A stretch of DNA of 64,000 nt from Ailanthus altissimus (Eukaryota > Streptophyta > Magnoliopsida > Sapindales > Simaroubaceae). A model generated the notes under the pieces. The model was not told the origin of the DNA. It ran no database searches and saw nothing but the letters and a program-made list of their open reading frames with translations. The stretch lies in assembly GCA_946807835.1 (NCBI GenBank), contig OX327683.1, positions 6,949,001 through 7,013,000 on the forward strand, in the 5' to 3' direction. The first letter of the stretch is position 1, and each line of letters starts with the position of its first letter. The translations under genes were made by a program, and so were the position numbers. Positions 1 to 12,060 of the stretch are shown here, piece by piece.

Positions 1-700
1 AACCCGAAAATGAAACAAAGTTCGTTCCCTTTCGTCAAATAAGTAAAGTACGCATACGAGCCACTTTGCTTTGCCTTATACTCTAATTCTATTGGAACAA
101 AGCAAAGAAAGAGGCGGAATGGAGAAAGGAAAGGGACAAGGGCGGTCTTGCTTGGCGTGAAGGTTGCTGGTTCGAGGGTACGGTACTAAAGATCCTCAGA
201 CTTCCAAGTAGTTTTTCTTTTGGGTAGCTATTCACCGTTGAATATCGCCAATACAACCTCTTATAGTTTTCGTACTAAGATATCTTTTTTTTTCATTGTT
301 CCCAGAGATTTTTTGGGTAATCAGCTCTCATGCTGCAAACAGTCAAATTTGAACTAAACCTTGTAGCTCTTCTTTCTTTCTTTGTGGACAAAAAGCATAC
401 CAGCAGCGTGCGTTACGTGATTCTACTGTGTTTTTTTGCACTTGACTGGTGGACAGTTGACCAAAAGAGAACTTCAATTCGCCTGGCTAGTAGGTGGGTG
501 GTGTGCTTATCTTGTGTGACAACACTACAGAGCGAGTAGCTCTTTTAAGCAGGCAGTTGTGTGACAACACTCTAGAGAAAGCGGCGCCTTCATGTAACAT
601 GCTATGGTCTCAATGCCCTTATGAGGTAGTGATGAGTTTCACGCTCTCTAAGCACGATCATAATGAATGGTCTTATTAATACACAAATGTATAACTTTTC
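1..700. other. Unassigned, possibly organelle-derived DNA
   Basis: The first 600 bases are clearly less AT-rich than what follows and have a purine-rich, GAAAGA/GGCGG-type texture reminiscent of plant mitochondrial intergenic DNA. Two short overlapping plus-strand open frames (330-539, 494-679) resemble no protein I recognise and the first has no obvious coding character. A nuclear copy of mitochondrial DNA is one possibility; I see no mitochondrial gene to prove it. Confidence 0.25.
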
Positions 701-1896
701 AGAAATTTCAATTGCGCTTATATTCATCATTGTAAGAATTGGGTTCAAATTTTTCCTAACCCCTTCTCATCAATGGACTCCTGATGTATACAAAGGAGTG
801 CGGTTTGTTTAATAAATTTCTACCTCTCTATCTATCTATGAGACGTAGTCATAATAAAAAAGACCTACTCGTTTTTTTGTTGTCCTTAATTATCATTAAA
901 TAAAAAGAAAAGTCAATTATCTATCCAATCGAATATTGATTGACTGCCCTTGCACTCATGAGTCTATATACTCTGTATACTGTATACAAAGTAGTTTCTG
1001 CCCTTTTCATAACTATTAATTAGAAATTAAATTCTCTCTGAAACTATTCAATCTAATTCTCAGTCAGTAAACACTCTATTATCAATGAAAATAAATTGGC
1101 AACTCTTAATTTGATATGATAGCCCCTCCACTACATTACTATAATCTTTCTATAAATTCTAAATGCAAGAATTTACAGCATTTTAAAAAACAAAAACCCC
1201 AATTATTTAGAATCACGAAAGTTTCAAGAATTTCTTTCCTACGCGTGTTTTGCTGGAAAAGATTTGGCAAGTTAGACTAGCCAAGCAGAATAAGGGATTT
1301 TTGAGTCTTTAACTTAACTAGTAATATAACTAGATTAAGCACTTTAAGGGCATGGTGAAACTGGTATTGAATTCTCCGTTGCGTTGTACGAAGAAGCGAT
1401 GTTGTTGCATCAAAATTGCATCAACTAAGAGGTTTAGGTTTACACCAATCATTGGCCAATGATTTATTGTATTATATACAAATAATAATATATTGTACAA
1501 TAGTTAAATGAAATAATTTTATTTAAGTGGTATGATATTTTAAACAATTAGTCATGTAATGTACACTAGGTAAATGAAATAACTAAAATTGATATTTAAG
1601 TGTGTAAACCTGAGGGGGGAAGAAAACCTCAGTCATACTGGGCTCTCTCCATAAGTCTAATTAACTACATCATCTATATGTATTCAGAATCTTCAACCAA
1701 ATCTTCCTTGTTCAATAGAAGTACTATTTAGTCGGCTGTTGAAATTGTGAAATGTCTCTTAGCACTGAACTTATGATTTTCATAGTTATTTTTCATGAAA
1801 ACCATGCAAGATGACTAACCCAGAGCTGCTTAACTAGTTCCTTAGTTTTTGAGGAAACTCATTCTACTTGGTGATGATTACTTTTTGATGATATAG
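701..1896. other. AT-rich intergenic DNA, partly probable helicase intron
   Basis: No coding region, RNA gene or repeat could be recognised. The last couple of hundred bases lead into a plausible 3' splice site (TATAG at about 1,892-1,896) of the helicase remnant that follows, so part of this stretch may be a former intron. No upstream helicase exon was found in it. Confidence 0.4.
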
Positions 1897-2369
1897 CTTG
1901 AAAATCCTAACCTTGATATTCACAAGGAAGGCAAGTACCTTATGCTCGCTGTTCAAGAGCTGGTATCGGGAGATCTCTGTGAGGGAAGATTGTTTTTGGT
2001 CGTGAAAACAGGAGGCCAAAGGAAGGAGTCTACTGGTAACAGTAAATTTACAAAAGATGGAACAAATCCTAAAAGCTTGTTGCAAACTTTGTTGATGAGA
2101 GCAGGGCATTACCCTCCAAAATACAAAACTAACATCTTAAGACAGACGAGTTTAGGGCGCTGGTAGAACTCGAAGGAATGCAGTTCGTTGTCAAACCAAA
2201 GAAAAACAAACAGCTTGCGGAGAGGGATGCTGCTATAGAGGCATTGGCATGGTTAACTCACACCTATAGCAACCATAGGGAAGCCGATGGTGATTCACCA
2301 CCTGATGTCACTGATAATATGCTAAAACTTCTTAGGAAACGCCGGAGATCAAAAGGCCACTCTGGGTGA
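1897..2369 (+). pseudogene. Last exon of a DExH-box RNA helicase (DExH3/DHX36-like), frameshifted
   Basis: The translation matches the extreme C-terminus of plant DExH3-type RNA helicases, which end in a double-stranded-RNA-binding-like fold. Visible landmarks are LMLAVQELVSGD, FTKDGTNPKSLLQTLLMRAG, and then QFVVKPKKNKQLAERDA with AIEALAWLTHT. The exon is preceded by a plausible 3' splice site. Three reading-frame changes break it: one near 1,990, a return near 2,025, and one near 2,133 where a single base appears missing. The final frame continues to a normal stop at 2,367-2,369. No helicase core motif is present upstream in the window, so this is a transposed or truncated gene end, not a working gene. 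Intact members of the family are around 1,100-1,200 residues. The family assignment is firm; the exact paralogue is not. Confidence 0.85.
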
Positions 2370-5091
2370 TGATGGATCCTTCACAAATGCCTCTTCTTGA
2401 TAGCTGCTAAGCAAGGAAAAGCGGAAGCAAGTTCTGGGGTGTGTAAAGGCCATCAAAGAACACTTTTTGCATCATTGTCGAGAAATGTAGCATTGGCATT
2501 TGGCAGTTGGTAGAGCAATGATATAAAGTTGGGTTTCCTGTCAAGGAGTTGGGGTCTCAAATCTCTTGGAACCCTGCTGGGAATGCCATACGAAATTTTT
2601 TGACAATATTTTGGGACACGAGGCACTAGGTTGCGTGATCTCTGGATTATCAGAACAGAGATCAAAGGTATGCGGCTTTGATTAATTTTATTGATTTATT
2701 TATATAAACTGTGTCAAAGGCATGAATCTCTCGTTGAGATATGCTGTATAGTTTTAGCCGAGGCAGTAGACTGTTTCATTATAGGTGATCACATTTGCCA
2801 TTAAGTAATTCCATTCTAACATCAAGTCGAGAAATTATTTAGATGACTGAAGTTGCTTTCATTGGAGTTCGCAGTTTACAGAGTCTGCCCAACCAAGGCA
2901 ATTCATATGTAGCCAAAATCTCGGATTTTTATAGGTTTTGGCATCCCATGTGTCCTCTCCACGGTGATTGTACTCGGATTGCCAAGTTTACATAAAAAAA
3001 CAAAAAAAAAAGTAAGATAAACAACCTGTTCCCTGCCATCAATACCCCAGATGGACTATGAAGTTAATTGTCAGTTGCTGTCAGGAAATGCAAGCAACTC
3101 TGTTATCTAAATTTCTGCCTCTAACCAGCTAATTTGAAATATAGATCTAACTTGTATTCATTCCTAGTAAATCAACACCTGAAGTCTATTCTCTTGCTTA
3201 ATTTCTAATCCTTGACGGCACAAAAGTAGAGATTAGTCCTGTGTCGCTCTATCAGCTAGTGACATGTCAGTTTAAGCAGCTCCCACATAAGCTCCATTGG
3301 GACACAAATCTTGCAGAAGTCCTCCTAGTTGACAATAAGAAGGTAGCTTCTGATGCCCATCACAAAGTGTGACCAGGAATTTCAGTCAATGGAGTAGTTT
3401 TCATATCCATTATGGGCCAATGGTTCTAACCAGGATAACAGTTGCAAGCTCAAGTGACAAGCAATGATTATGACCTCACCTTTAATACATCATGCCTGCA
3501 TAACATTCTAATAGCCAGAAACCTTGACAATAAAACATAAAAGCCCGAGGAAGGTATGATGCTATACATGCAAACAAGGCGCTTGTACAGTAACCATCAA
3601 CTTCATAACTAGAATTAATCGTAACATTCACCAACATGATAACATCTTGATCACATGTATACTAAATTCAATGGAGCCACCTTCGTTCATTACCATAGTG
3701 GCTTTTAAGTGCACTGGTGCAACTTGTCAAACCAGAATTTGTTATGAAACCTGGGATCATTATCTATGACAGACTTCAAAACTAACATCGTCAGCAATTC
3801 TAATACTGATTTTGACAAATTAAACGCTTTGGAATACTGGAAACAACTCTCTCACTGAAGTTGATACAAGTTAATACCTTCTGGCTTTACTTATATTATC
3901 AGAGGACCAAAGCGCTTACCAATGTGGTAACTTGTGAACAAAGCCTGTTTGATGAACAAGTAATCCAACCCTAGCCTAAGTTGAACTAACACAGTACATT
4001 AAACTAACTAGCATGAAAGAAAAACCAAAAGGATGTCAATCTGTTTTACATCTTGCTCAACAAGGCTACAAATTAAGAGATCATATGGTAAAAGAAGAAT
4101 ATAAATAAATCAATACACAAAATAAACTTTATCATTTTTCATGGGAGAATGATGTAACGTGGTTGTACTGTGCTACATTTAGATCTGTAATAAAGGAATT
4201 AACTCAATGGTACTATTTATTGCACTACCCGAGACAATTGTTGCTTCAAGCACCATCAAGCAATCAACTTCTAAATACTACATCATTTAGTAACAAGAAC
4301 AGTCATATTGAATACTGCAATAAATATATACTACCCTTTCATATCCATATTGGCAAAAGAAGTTTGATCCCCATCAATAGGCTATCGGTCACTCCTACTA
4401 AAAATATAATATGTCCGTACTTAATCTTAGACAAACATTTTTTAAAAAAAACACAACACTCGTAAAAAACAAAAATTAAAAATAAAAAGGAGCAAAAGCT
4501 GCAAACTCCCATCTCCAAAGACAATTTATCCGTAAGTATTTAGCTGGAGAAACCATACAATAATATGTGGTCACATAAAATGATTTCAGTACTTGTAACA
4601 AAATTTGTATGATTCCTCACTAAAATGAAACTGTTTTAACGAGCACTCCATATTCTCTAATTATTGAACATGTTATAGAAATTTCTCCAATAACCATTTG
4701 CTTTCACCTCGAACACAAGAAGATAATTCATAGATAAAGCAATAGCAAGTCAAAGAGTGGAGAGCATACTGGTGAACAATTATTTGAAAAACACTATTGG
4801 TACAGTGTGTGTAAAGAAAATTAGAAGTCAATACAATATTATAATCATTGCCCACATTCCCTGAAAACAAATAAGAAAATGAATTCAGAAAAGCATCCAT
4901 AAAAGGAGAAATGAAGAGATTTCAAACAAACTGATAATGTTGGGTTCCTATAGAGCTAAAGTCCAAAAGGCATCAATGATTCTTAACCTTTTCCCTTGTT
5001 TTGTTCACTGCCTATAATTTTGAGCTCTAAACCAAACATTAAAAAAAAGTTTCTTCTTTTAGTCCAAATACCATTGCTGGGTAGCCATTAT
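2370..5091. other. Intergenic DNA without recognisable genes
   Basis: The stretch just after the helicase stop (to about 2,670) reads like its old 3' untranslated region. Beyond this there is AT-rich DNA with only short random open frames. A 37-codon minus-strand frame ending at 3,272 has a protein-like composition but lacks a start or clear splice site, so I do not call it. Confidence 0.5.
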
Positions 5092-6372
5092 CTAAATACG
5101 GCGTTTCTTTGGGAGTCGGCATCCATTGTGTGGGCGTCGAGTTGTGTCTTCAATGAATACAATAGGATTCTGATCTCTAGAACTACTAAATCCCTCTCTA
5201 AAGCTCATGATTGCTTGCCGTTTCTTCTTAAAATAAGTAAATCCTTTCACCCTCATCACCACTGATTTCAACCCCATATTTCTTGTCAGTCGTCCAACAT
5301 GTTCTGCAGTTGCTTCAGCAGCATAACGAGACAGTTTTGGCCCCCCTTTGAGTTCTGGCAAACACCCTGAAGATGCCCCAAACTTTTTATTTCCTTTAGA
5401 ATCCGTCACAGTAACAAAGGTGTTGTTACGCATCATCTTTATGTGGACAAAGTCAGCATTTTGCTCAACATTATAGCGTTGAAAATGCGAAGACCCCATA
5501 AACCCCCTTCCATCTTCCTCTACTATTCCCCTCACAAAGTCCATGGGCCTGGAACTCGTCCTGGTCTCATCATCCTTCTGACCCGTGGAATGGATGAAAT
5601 TCCGGAAACCTAAAGTATATGGATTCAAAACATTTCCTTTGGCACTCATAGAACACAAATTCATACCCAAATTTCCCAAAACCCATGGAAATTTTTTTGC
5701 ACTTTCTCTGGTAACATTCCTCGAAGAACTAAAACGGCCTACAGAGGTAAAAAACGAATTGAAAGAAATACTTCATCAACTTCAAAGATTATCAACATCT
5801 ATCCAACCGAAACTCAGCCTGGGAATTCTTTTTCACACCACTAATTCAAGACACTTCATATATATCCCCATTTTTCCATCTTTTCTAAGTCACTGGCTAC
5901 ATAAATATATATTTTATACAATTTCAAGTTTTCCAGGTTTCAGAAACTATTAATTTCTTGATGAAATCTCCAGAAAGAAAAATCATATTTTTAACAGATT
6001 ACGCTACACAACAGCTACTCCCCAAAAAAAGAGGAAATATTAAATTTCCATTTAAAAACAGAATTCATCAATAAATCAAAATCTACCTTCGACATTCTTC
6101 TTAGTAAACGAATTTTTTTTTTTTTTTAAAAAAAGCATATCGAAAAATAAAAGTCTTATAGAACAACTTCCTTTTCCCACAGCTTATCAGCAGACATACA
6201 AAAGAGTAAAAATTATAAAATACATATATGTATATTAAAAAAGAAAGAAAGAAAGAAAAGAAAAGTCACCTGGATAATCAGCTGATGCTTGGGGATTGAT
6301 AGCGCCATAGAATCGAAGTAGAGAAGTAGCAGAGAAAGGAGGAGCCCTGCGTAGTGAAGAGAGAGTGTGCAT
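5092..6372 (-). CDS. RPS11: Mitochondrial ribosomal protein uS11m (nuclear RPS11), two exons
   Basis: This encodes the nuclear-encoded S11 protein of the mitochondrial small ribosomal subunit, which lines the mRNA exit region of the platform and contacts 18S-type rRNA. Exon 1 is 6,372-6,270 and starts with ATG; exon 2 is 5,738-5,092. The intron (6,269-5,739) has GT and AG ends, and the codon split across it (G+GC, Gly) keeps frame, giving 249 residues. Residues 1 to about 34 (MHTLSSLRRAPPFSATSLLR...) are Arg/Ser rich and lack acidic residues until near the exon end, as expected for a mitochondrial presequence. The C-terminal 120 residues hold the uS11 core: NNTFVTVTDSKGNKKFGASSG, then GPKLSRYAAEATAEHVGR, and the hallmark PHNGCRLPKKRR end. 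An open-frame search alone would start at 5,679, but that codon is TTG inside exon 2. It appears intact and functional; Arabidopsis has a related nuclear gene (NFD3, from memory). Confidence 0.93.
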
Positions 6373-6380
6373 TTCTATTC

Positions 6381-6508
6381 CTAGGGTTTTTCTCTGTTTT
6401 TGGTTTTTGATTTATTTATTTTAGGTGTAATTTTTTCTTTCTTCATTTTTTTTCTTCAAGTTTTTGAATTGAAGAAGTTGAAGACAAATCTGAGCCCAAC
6501 CCGGCCCA
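6381..6508 (-). promoter_or_regulatory. Site II elements and telo-box upstream of uS11m
   Basis: On the minus strand a telo-box (AAAACCCTAG, 6,390-6,381) lies 9 bases upstream of the start codon, and two site II motifs (TGGGCC at 6,508-6,503 and TGGGCT at 6,498-6,493) lie about 120-135 bases upstream. This combination is well known in plant promoters of ribosomal protein and mitochondrial-biogenesis genes, where TCP factors bind site II. Its position supports the exon 1 start chosen here. Confidence 0.7.
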
Positions 6509-6789
6509 CTTCATTTATTGGCCGGGGTTCACGAAGATGACGCTAAATAAAAATTATTTAAATATTTACATTTATTTATTTAAATGGTCCTATAAAATTT
6601 ATAGTGCATTTTTCTGCGAAGGAAGTTCCAATTTCGTTTTCCCCTCCCACAAATAAAAAAAAATTGAATATTCAATTATTTTTCATTTATATTATCACGA
6701 TAGAAAAATTATTAATAATGTAAATATTTAAATTATTGATTGTTTTTATAACATTTTAATAAAAAAATTATATATAATATTCAAGCTTA

Positions 6790-6990
6790 TAGTAAACCAA
6801 CACAACGTCATACTAAATATAATCCAATCATATCTTATTCTATTTAATCCTAACAATTTGATTGAAACCAATTTTATTCAAATATTTAGCATCTTTGATT
6901 GGATTGAATATAATTAAATACGATTATATTGGATTATATTTAGTATTGTATTATGTTTAATGTAGTACGTTATTGGTTGCATTATATATA
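6790..6990. repeat. Candidate MITE with terminal inverted repeats
   Basis: An 18-base perfect inverted repeat (ATACTAAATATAATCCAA near 6,811-6,828 and its complement near 6,928-6,945) sits inside longer, imperfect inverted arms that extend outward to about 6,790 and 6,990. The core is AT-rich and non-coding. Size and symmetry fit a small non-autonomous DNA transposon; the superfamily and target duplication are not clear. Confidence 0.5.
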
Positions 6991-7790
6991 TGTATAATTT
7001 TTATATTAAAATATATAATTAATTTAATTAAATAAGTTGAGATAAAAATTAATTAAATGTTTAATAATAATTTTTCATTATACATGTAATATTTTTATAA
7101 AACATACTATTTTATATTATTCTTAATGTGTATTTATTAATTATTAATTTAAATAATATTTCAATTACTTATACTATTATTTAATTAATAGTATACTTTA
7201 TTATTGATTAGATATTATACTATAATTATTAAATGTTTATTATTAATAATAATTAAAGTGTTCATTTTATAATTTAAAAATATAATTTTTATTTATATAA
7301 ATGACTTATCCCATGAGAAGCCATGTGATCAATTATCTTTCAGTATTCAGATAAATGGTGGATGCTAAATGGACCCTATTTAGCGGCCACCATTTATTCT
7401 AAGAATGTCACTATTTGACTTCTATTTATCTCATTAATTCCTATTTTTTATTATATATAATTATAAATTATAAAATATAAAATATTTCTCGATATACAGT
7501 GTATAATTTCTAATTTATTCTTATCATAACTTTCAATGTTTTTAATACGCCAATTGGTTATCAAATATAAACAAATCATTGATTTATTTTTTTCTAGAGC
7601 TCATGTCTTTCATTTCTAAAAAGTCACTTGTTTAAATGTTAACATGATGCATAAAGAATCTCCCCAAACCCAAGGACAAATCATTAGGCGTAAAGAATAT
7701 AGAGATGATACCACGAGTTCATATTTCTAAAAAAAATGAAAATAATAATCTCTTAATCGCCTTACTATAAACTCTTAAGTTCTTATTGAT
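6991..7790. other. Very AT-rich intergenic DNA
   Basis: Long runs of A and T with short inverted stretches; no gene, RNA or clear element boundary seen. Confidence 0.5.
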
Positions 7791-9110
7791 TGATGCTATA
7801 TTAATTAAGTATAAGCGTATACTATTATATTAAATAATATAAAATTTTAAGTTTAAGTATTGATCACACAATAATTATATGATCTAATTCTTTTAATCAA
7901 TTATTAAAATTATACTTATTTTACTTTTATCCAAAAACTTAAAATCTGAAAATCAATTGATTAACCTAAATCTTAACTTAACAACAAATAAACAAAAAAA
8001 TAAATTTACTCAAGGATAATAATCTGAGATATAGATCTATTCCCTAATATTTTATAGGACTCTTTAATATCTTTGTTAATAACTTAATACGAATTAATTG
8101 GCTTAGACATTAATCTCATACCAAGCCTCTGTCGATGGTTAGTGACTATATTACGCATTCTAACAATTACTTATATGTCTATGGTAATTAAATTAAAATA
8201 TAATTCATTAATATTAAAGTCTAAATCATACCATTCATGCCGTTTAGGTATATATCTATCCTATATAGAATTTATAATTGTTACCCTATGATCATACATT
8301 AAATTATCTTAGGCTAAACACATGAATCCCTTTGTCAAGTTCATCGTGGTTCCTCAATCATTTAAAATATTGATCAAGTATAATAAAAACATTAAAATCA
8401 AGATAGAATACATCAATTATATGTATGAAGTTCAATAACTATAAATTAATAAAATCCAACTACATATTAGGTTTATATAGTTTAACCATAAAATAATAAA
8501 TTTAGCTCACTACAAAACTAAAAGTATCAAACTAATATTATAAAGACGTCATAATTAAGAATATAATGATAAGAATAGAGAAGAAAAACTAATCAAGGCG
8601 ACTCATTAGGTTGCTTCTCTATCAATCTTGACTTGAACCTCGAATCTTGATTTCTTAGTTTCAATCTTTTATTTTGTATTGTGAATTCTTTCTCTAAGTT
8701 TTTATTTCTATAAAGTATATATTTTTGCCCTCAAAAGAGTATTTTTATAAGTATGAGAAACCACAAGGGCGAGAGGCTTCAAATCCAAGTCGAAATAAGA
8801 CTCAGAATGAGGATTTTCTCCACTTATCACATTGGCACTGTGGCGTCAAGATTTGAAAATTGAAATCTTGTGTTGCTCGATGAGGCGCCGCGGTGCTAGG
8901 CAATAGGCACCGTGGCACTTCATATTCTGTTTTCGAACATTGCAGCACTCAAATTTATTTCGATTAGTGGCGTAATTTAAGTGTATCTTTTTTGTTTCTT
9001 ATCTGATTTGCCTTCTGTTTATTTTTATTCATCATATTTTTTATTGTGATATTTTTCAAATTTGAAGAATCAAGATTAATAAATAATAAAAAAAGAAGTA
9101 TTTCTCAAAT
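7791..9110 (-). mobile_element. Solo or truncated LTR, Tat/Athila-like family (copy A)
   Basis: This stretch shares an ordered set of blocks with the stretches at 31,887, 34,269 and 57,312: a TG start followed by a degenerate AACTAAACGCAAGTGTAC-type motif near 7,805, then the block around 8,120-8,330 (GTCGATGGT..., TTATATGTCTATGGTAA, TTGTTACCCTATGATCAT), then a GC-rich patch (8,780-8,940). On the minus strand the outer motif reads ACACTTGCGT-like, as at the 3' ends of LTRs of Athila/Tat-type Ty3/gypsy elements. The right boundary is approximate and no target duplication was found. Confidence 0.5.
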
Positions 9111-9574
9111 ATGATATTAGTTGAAGTAAAAGTAAATACTATAATAATATGAATGACGAAATAATAAGATTTTAAACTTAGATTTAAAAAAATTCAAAAC
9201 CTTGAAAAAATTTAAATTTGAAAAAATAATTGGATTTATTTTTCTAAATTTAGGCGGAGTTCATATTTTTTGAGACTTAAAATATGGAAGTCGGGTTTTT
9301 TCTTAATTAAAATAAAAAAAATTTCCTCTTTAATCTAAGTTTCCTAACTCAACGTTTTAAATTCATGAGAAAGTAATTTTCACTTTTCAGTTTTCACTCA
9401 CAAGTCACATCAAATGTAATGCACAGTTCAAAACCCTACATTCCTACCTTAAGCTAAACAAAGCTTTTGAATATTCTAACATTTTAAACAGACAATAATA
9501 ATAATAAATAATGATAATGGTATAAATTTGCCAATCTTATTATTATTATTATAGAGATATTATTAAATAATTTT
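9111..9574. other. AT-rich intergenic DNA
   Basis: No gene seen. A short (ATT)n/(AAT)n microsatellite occurs around 9,495-9,552. Confidence 0.4.
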
Positions 9575-10290
9575 GAGATATAGCTTAATTAAAAAAAAAA
9601 GCTTATAGGTTTAAAAAACTGATATTTGTATTTAATTTTTTGTTAAAGTAGATATTGATATTTAAAAATAAAATTTTTTTGTTAAATTTAACAGATTTCC
9701 TATTAATTAATGTTAAATGATTATTTTACTCTTTATACGTTTAAAGAAATTAATTTATACAAATTTAATATTTAACTTTTAAATATAATAAAAAATATAT
9801 ATAAAATAATAATAATAAATTTAAAATAATAATAATAAATATAATTAAAATTTTAAAAAAAATAGCGACCAAAATGACCTCTATTTGTGGCGGTCACTTC
9901 AGCCGCTACTTAGTTGTCATTAGTGGCCACTTTTGTCCTTGTTTGTGGCAACCAAAATGGTCGTTAGAATAGGCGGCCATTTTGGCCGCTGACACAGTTG
10001 ACGAAAATGGCCGGCTATATTATTTTTTAAAATTTTATTATTTATTATTATATTATTTTATTTAAATTTAAATATTTAAATTTGTTTAATTATTAATATG
10101 CTAACACATGTCTAATTAAATTTTATATGTGATGCTTTAGTTTAATATTAAATAAATTGATGATTTTACCCATAAGTTAACGACAGAAGAGTAACGTTTA
10201 GACATCAATGCCTATTTTGAAAAAACATTTGGTACAAACATCAAAATTTTAAACGTATGAGTATTGTTGTAATTAAGTTACCTTAAAGGT
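9575..10290. repeat. Foldback / Mutator-like element with long inverted arms
   Basis: About 90-150 bases at 9,575-9,740 and 10,140-10,290 are imperfect inverted repeats of each other; both arms carry CTTAATTA, then GTTTAAAA, TGATRTTTGTA and ATTGATRTYTAAA in the same order when one is complemented. Between them is a less AT-rich centre (9,865-10,015) with repeated GGCCACTTT/GGCCATTTTGG motifs, including a perfect 7-bp-arm palindrome GCGGCCATTTTGGCCGC at 9,973-9,989. Long-armed, non-coding elements of this kind are usual for non-autonomous MULEs. Target duplications were not resolved. Confidence 0.45.
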
Positions 10291-10779
10291 ATTGATGATA
10301 ATATTCTTTATTATTATTTTAACATTATTATTGTTAACTTAGAAAAAAAGAAAAAAAAAAATAGCCACTAATCATTAATCACTTGACAATCCACTTTAAT
10401 CTCACCTTTCTCCAAAAGGAAATCTAGGCCCACACAATTTATTTTTAACTAACTTTGACTCTCTGTTTGAGCCTCTGCCCTATAAATTATTTTTTTCTTA
10501 AAATTGAGTTATAATTTGAGTTTTGAGCCACTTAAACTTGGCCTAAATTTAAACCCAGACATGACTCGAACTCGAAAAAATTCAGGTGCTACCCAAGTTT
10601 TGATAAGTCTTAAAAATTTGAATGCGAATCTCTATTAAGTAAAACTCAAACCTGAAACTGAATTTTGCCAACCCTATATATTAGGCTTTGTAAACTTGAT
10701 TGAAGGTTTTAAAAAAGCTATAATATTTTTAATAAATGCTATAAAATTATACATTCATGATACCTTGTGTTCTCCCAAA
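10291..10779. other. Intergenic DNA before the copia remnant
   Basis: No coding sequence or terminal repeat recognised. The 5' LTR and gag start of the copia element that follows are not visible here, so that element is truncated on this side. Confidence 0.4.
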
Positions 10780-12060
10780 GCTAAAAGATTCATACTTAAC
10801 TAAAACTCGTTGTAGTGACTTCTTTAAAGACTACAAAGAAAAATAACATAAAACATATTTTACATTACTTTTAAAGTCTCTTACTAGAAACAAATATTGA
10901 AGAAACTTTCTTGAATTTCATCTAGTTTATATTTGGCTTTAACAATAGGAATAGCTTGAATGTAATACTTCTTATAAAAAGTATGTCAAATTCAATGTTG
11001 TATCAGGAAATCAGTTCTATATGCTATTAATGTACAATATATGAAGCCATCATATGAAGGGACATCTTATAATTTGAGTACACAACCTTAAATGAGAAAT
11101 TTAAAGATTTTTATGTTTTGGCATGACCATCTTAACCATCCTAGATCAACAATGATAAAGAATAATTAAAAATTCTTATGAACGTCTATTAAAAAGTTTG
11201 AAGATTCTTTTATTCAACAAGAACATTTTCATTGCTTGTTTATAGGGCAAACTGATGATTAAACAATCTCCTTCTAAAATTAGCTTTGAATACCTATAAT
11301 TCTTATAGAGAATTAAGGTAGATATTTATGGACCAATTCACCGGCCAAGTAGACCATTTTGCTACTTCATGGATCTAATTGATGTATTTGATCAATATTT
11401 ATACTCATGCTTTCTATTTACAATACAATCTTGCTTTCGCTAGATTATTAGCACAAATTATTATATTACATATGCAATTTCTAGAATGCCCAATCAAGAC
11501 CTTTGCTCTTGCCAATATTGGTAAGTTTACTTTCAAGATCTTTGATGACTACTATATGTTAAAGGGGATCAATATGGAACATTAAGTACCACGCATTTAT
11601 ATGCAGAATATGTTTGTAGAATCATTCATTAAGGGACTCTAGATGATTGCACGAACTTTGCTACTGTCTACTCAATTACTTACTTCAGCATGAGGTCATA
11701 TAATTTTACATCTTGCAATATTAATCTACCTAAGACCGACCACTTATTATGAATATTCTCAATTGCAACTATTATTTGGTTATTAACTTGATGTATCCCA
11801 TCTTTGTACTTTTTCTTGCACTATGCAAGTTTCAATTAAACCTCTTCAGCGCATTAAGATGGGACTTCAATATCATTTGAGAATTTATGTAAATTTTGAC
11901 TCACCATTTTTTATTAAGCATTTAAAACCCTTAATGGGTAACTTATTTAATGCATGTTTTGTAAGATTGTCATTTTGATGAGAATAATTTATTTTTAGGA
12001 CTGAAAAAATGCTTTCAAAAAAAGGCAAGAATTATACTGAAAAGTGACTCATATATTTAA
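10780..12060 (+). pseudogene. Ty1/copia element, part 1: gag-pre-integrase and integrase
   Basis: Translation in shifting frames gives the copia gag-pre-integrase region around 11,115-11,170 (WHDHLNHPRSTM, matching the family WHxRLGHPG motif) and then the integrase core at 11,320-11,640 (GRYLWTNSPAK-like, then YNLAFARLLAQIIILHMQF, ECPIKTFALANIGKFTF). The catalytic Asp of the LDNAGEF-type motif reads LANIGKF, so it is lost. Many stops and frameshifts are present; the longest open piece is 11,379-11,585. The frame is cut at 12,060 by an LTR element and resumes at 15,412. This is the oldest, outermost element of the nest. Confidence 0.85.

Noticed and set aside
330..679. Two overlapping plus-strand open frames of 69 and 61 codons
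   Set aside because: One begins TTTCATGCTGC in non-coding texture, neither resembles a protein family, and the overlap suggests chance.
3272..3385. Minus-strand 37-codon frame ending NGAYVGAA
   Set aside because: Protein-like composition, but bounded upstream by TGA with no good splice acceptor and no recognised homologue; too weak to call an exon.
4996..5265. Plus-strand 89-codon open frame
   Set aside because: Lies antisense over the 3' end of uS11m exon 2; a shadow of the real gene.
5585..5953. Plus-strand 122-codon open frame
   Set aside because: Antisense to uS11m exon 2 and its intron; no independent support.
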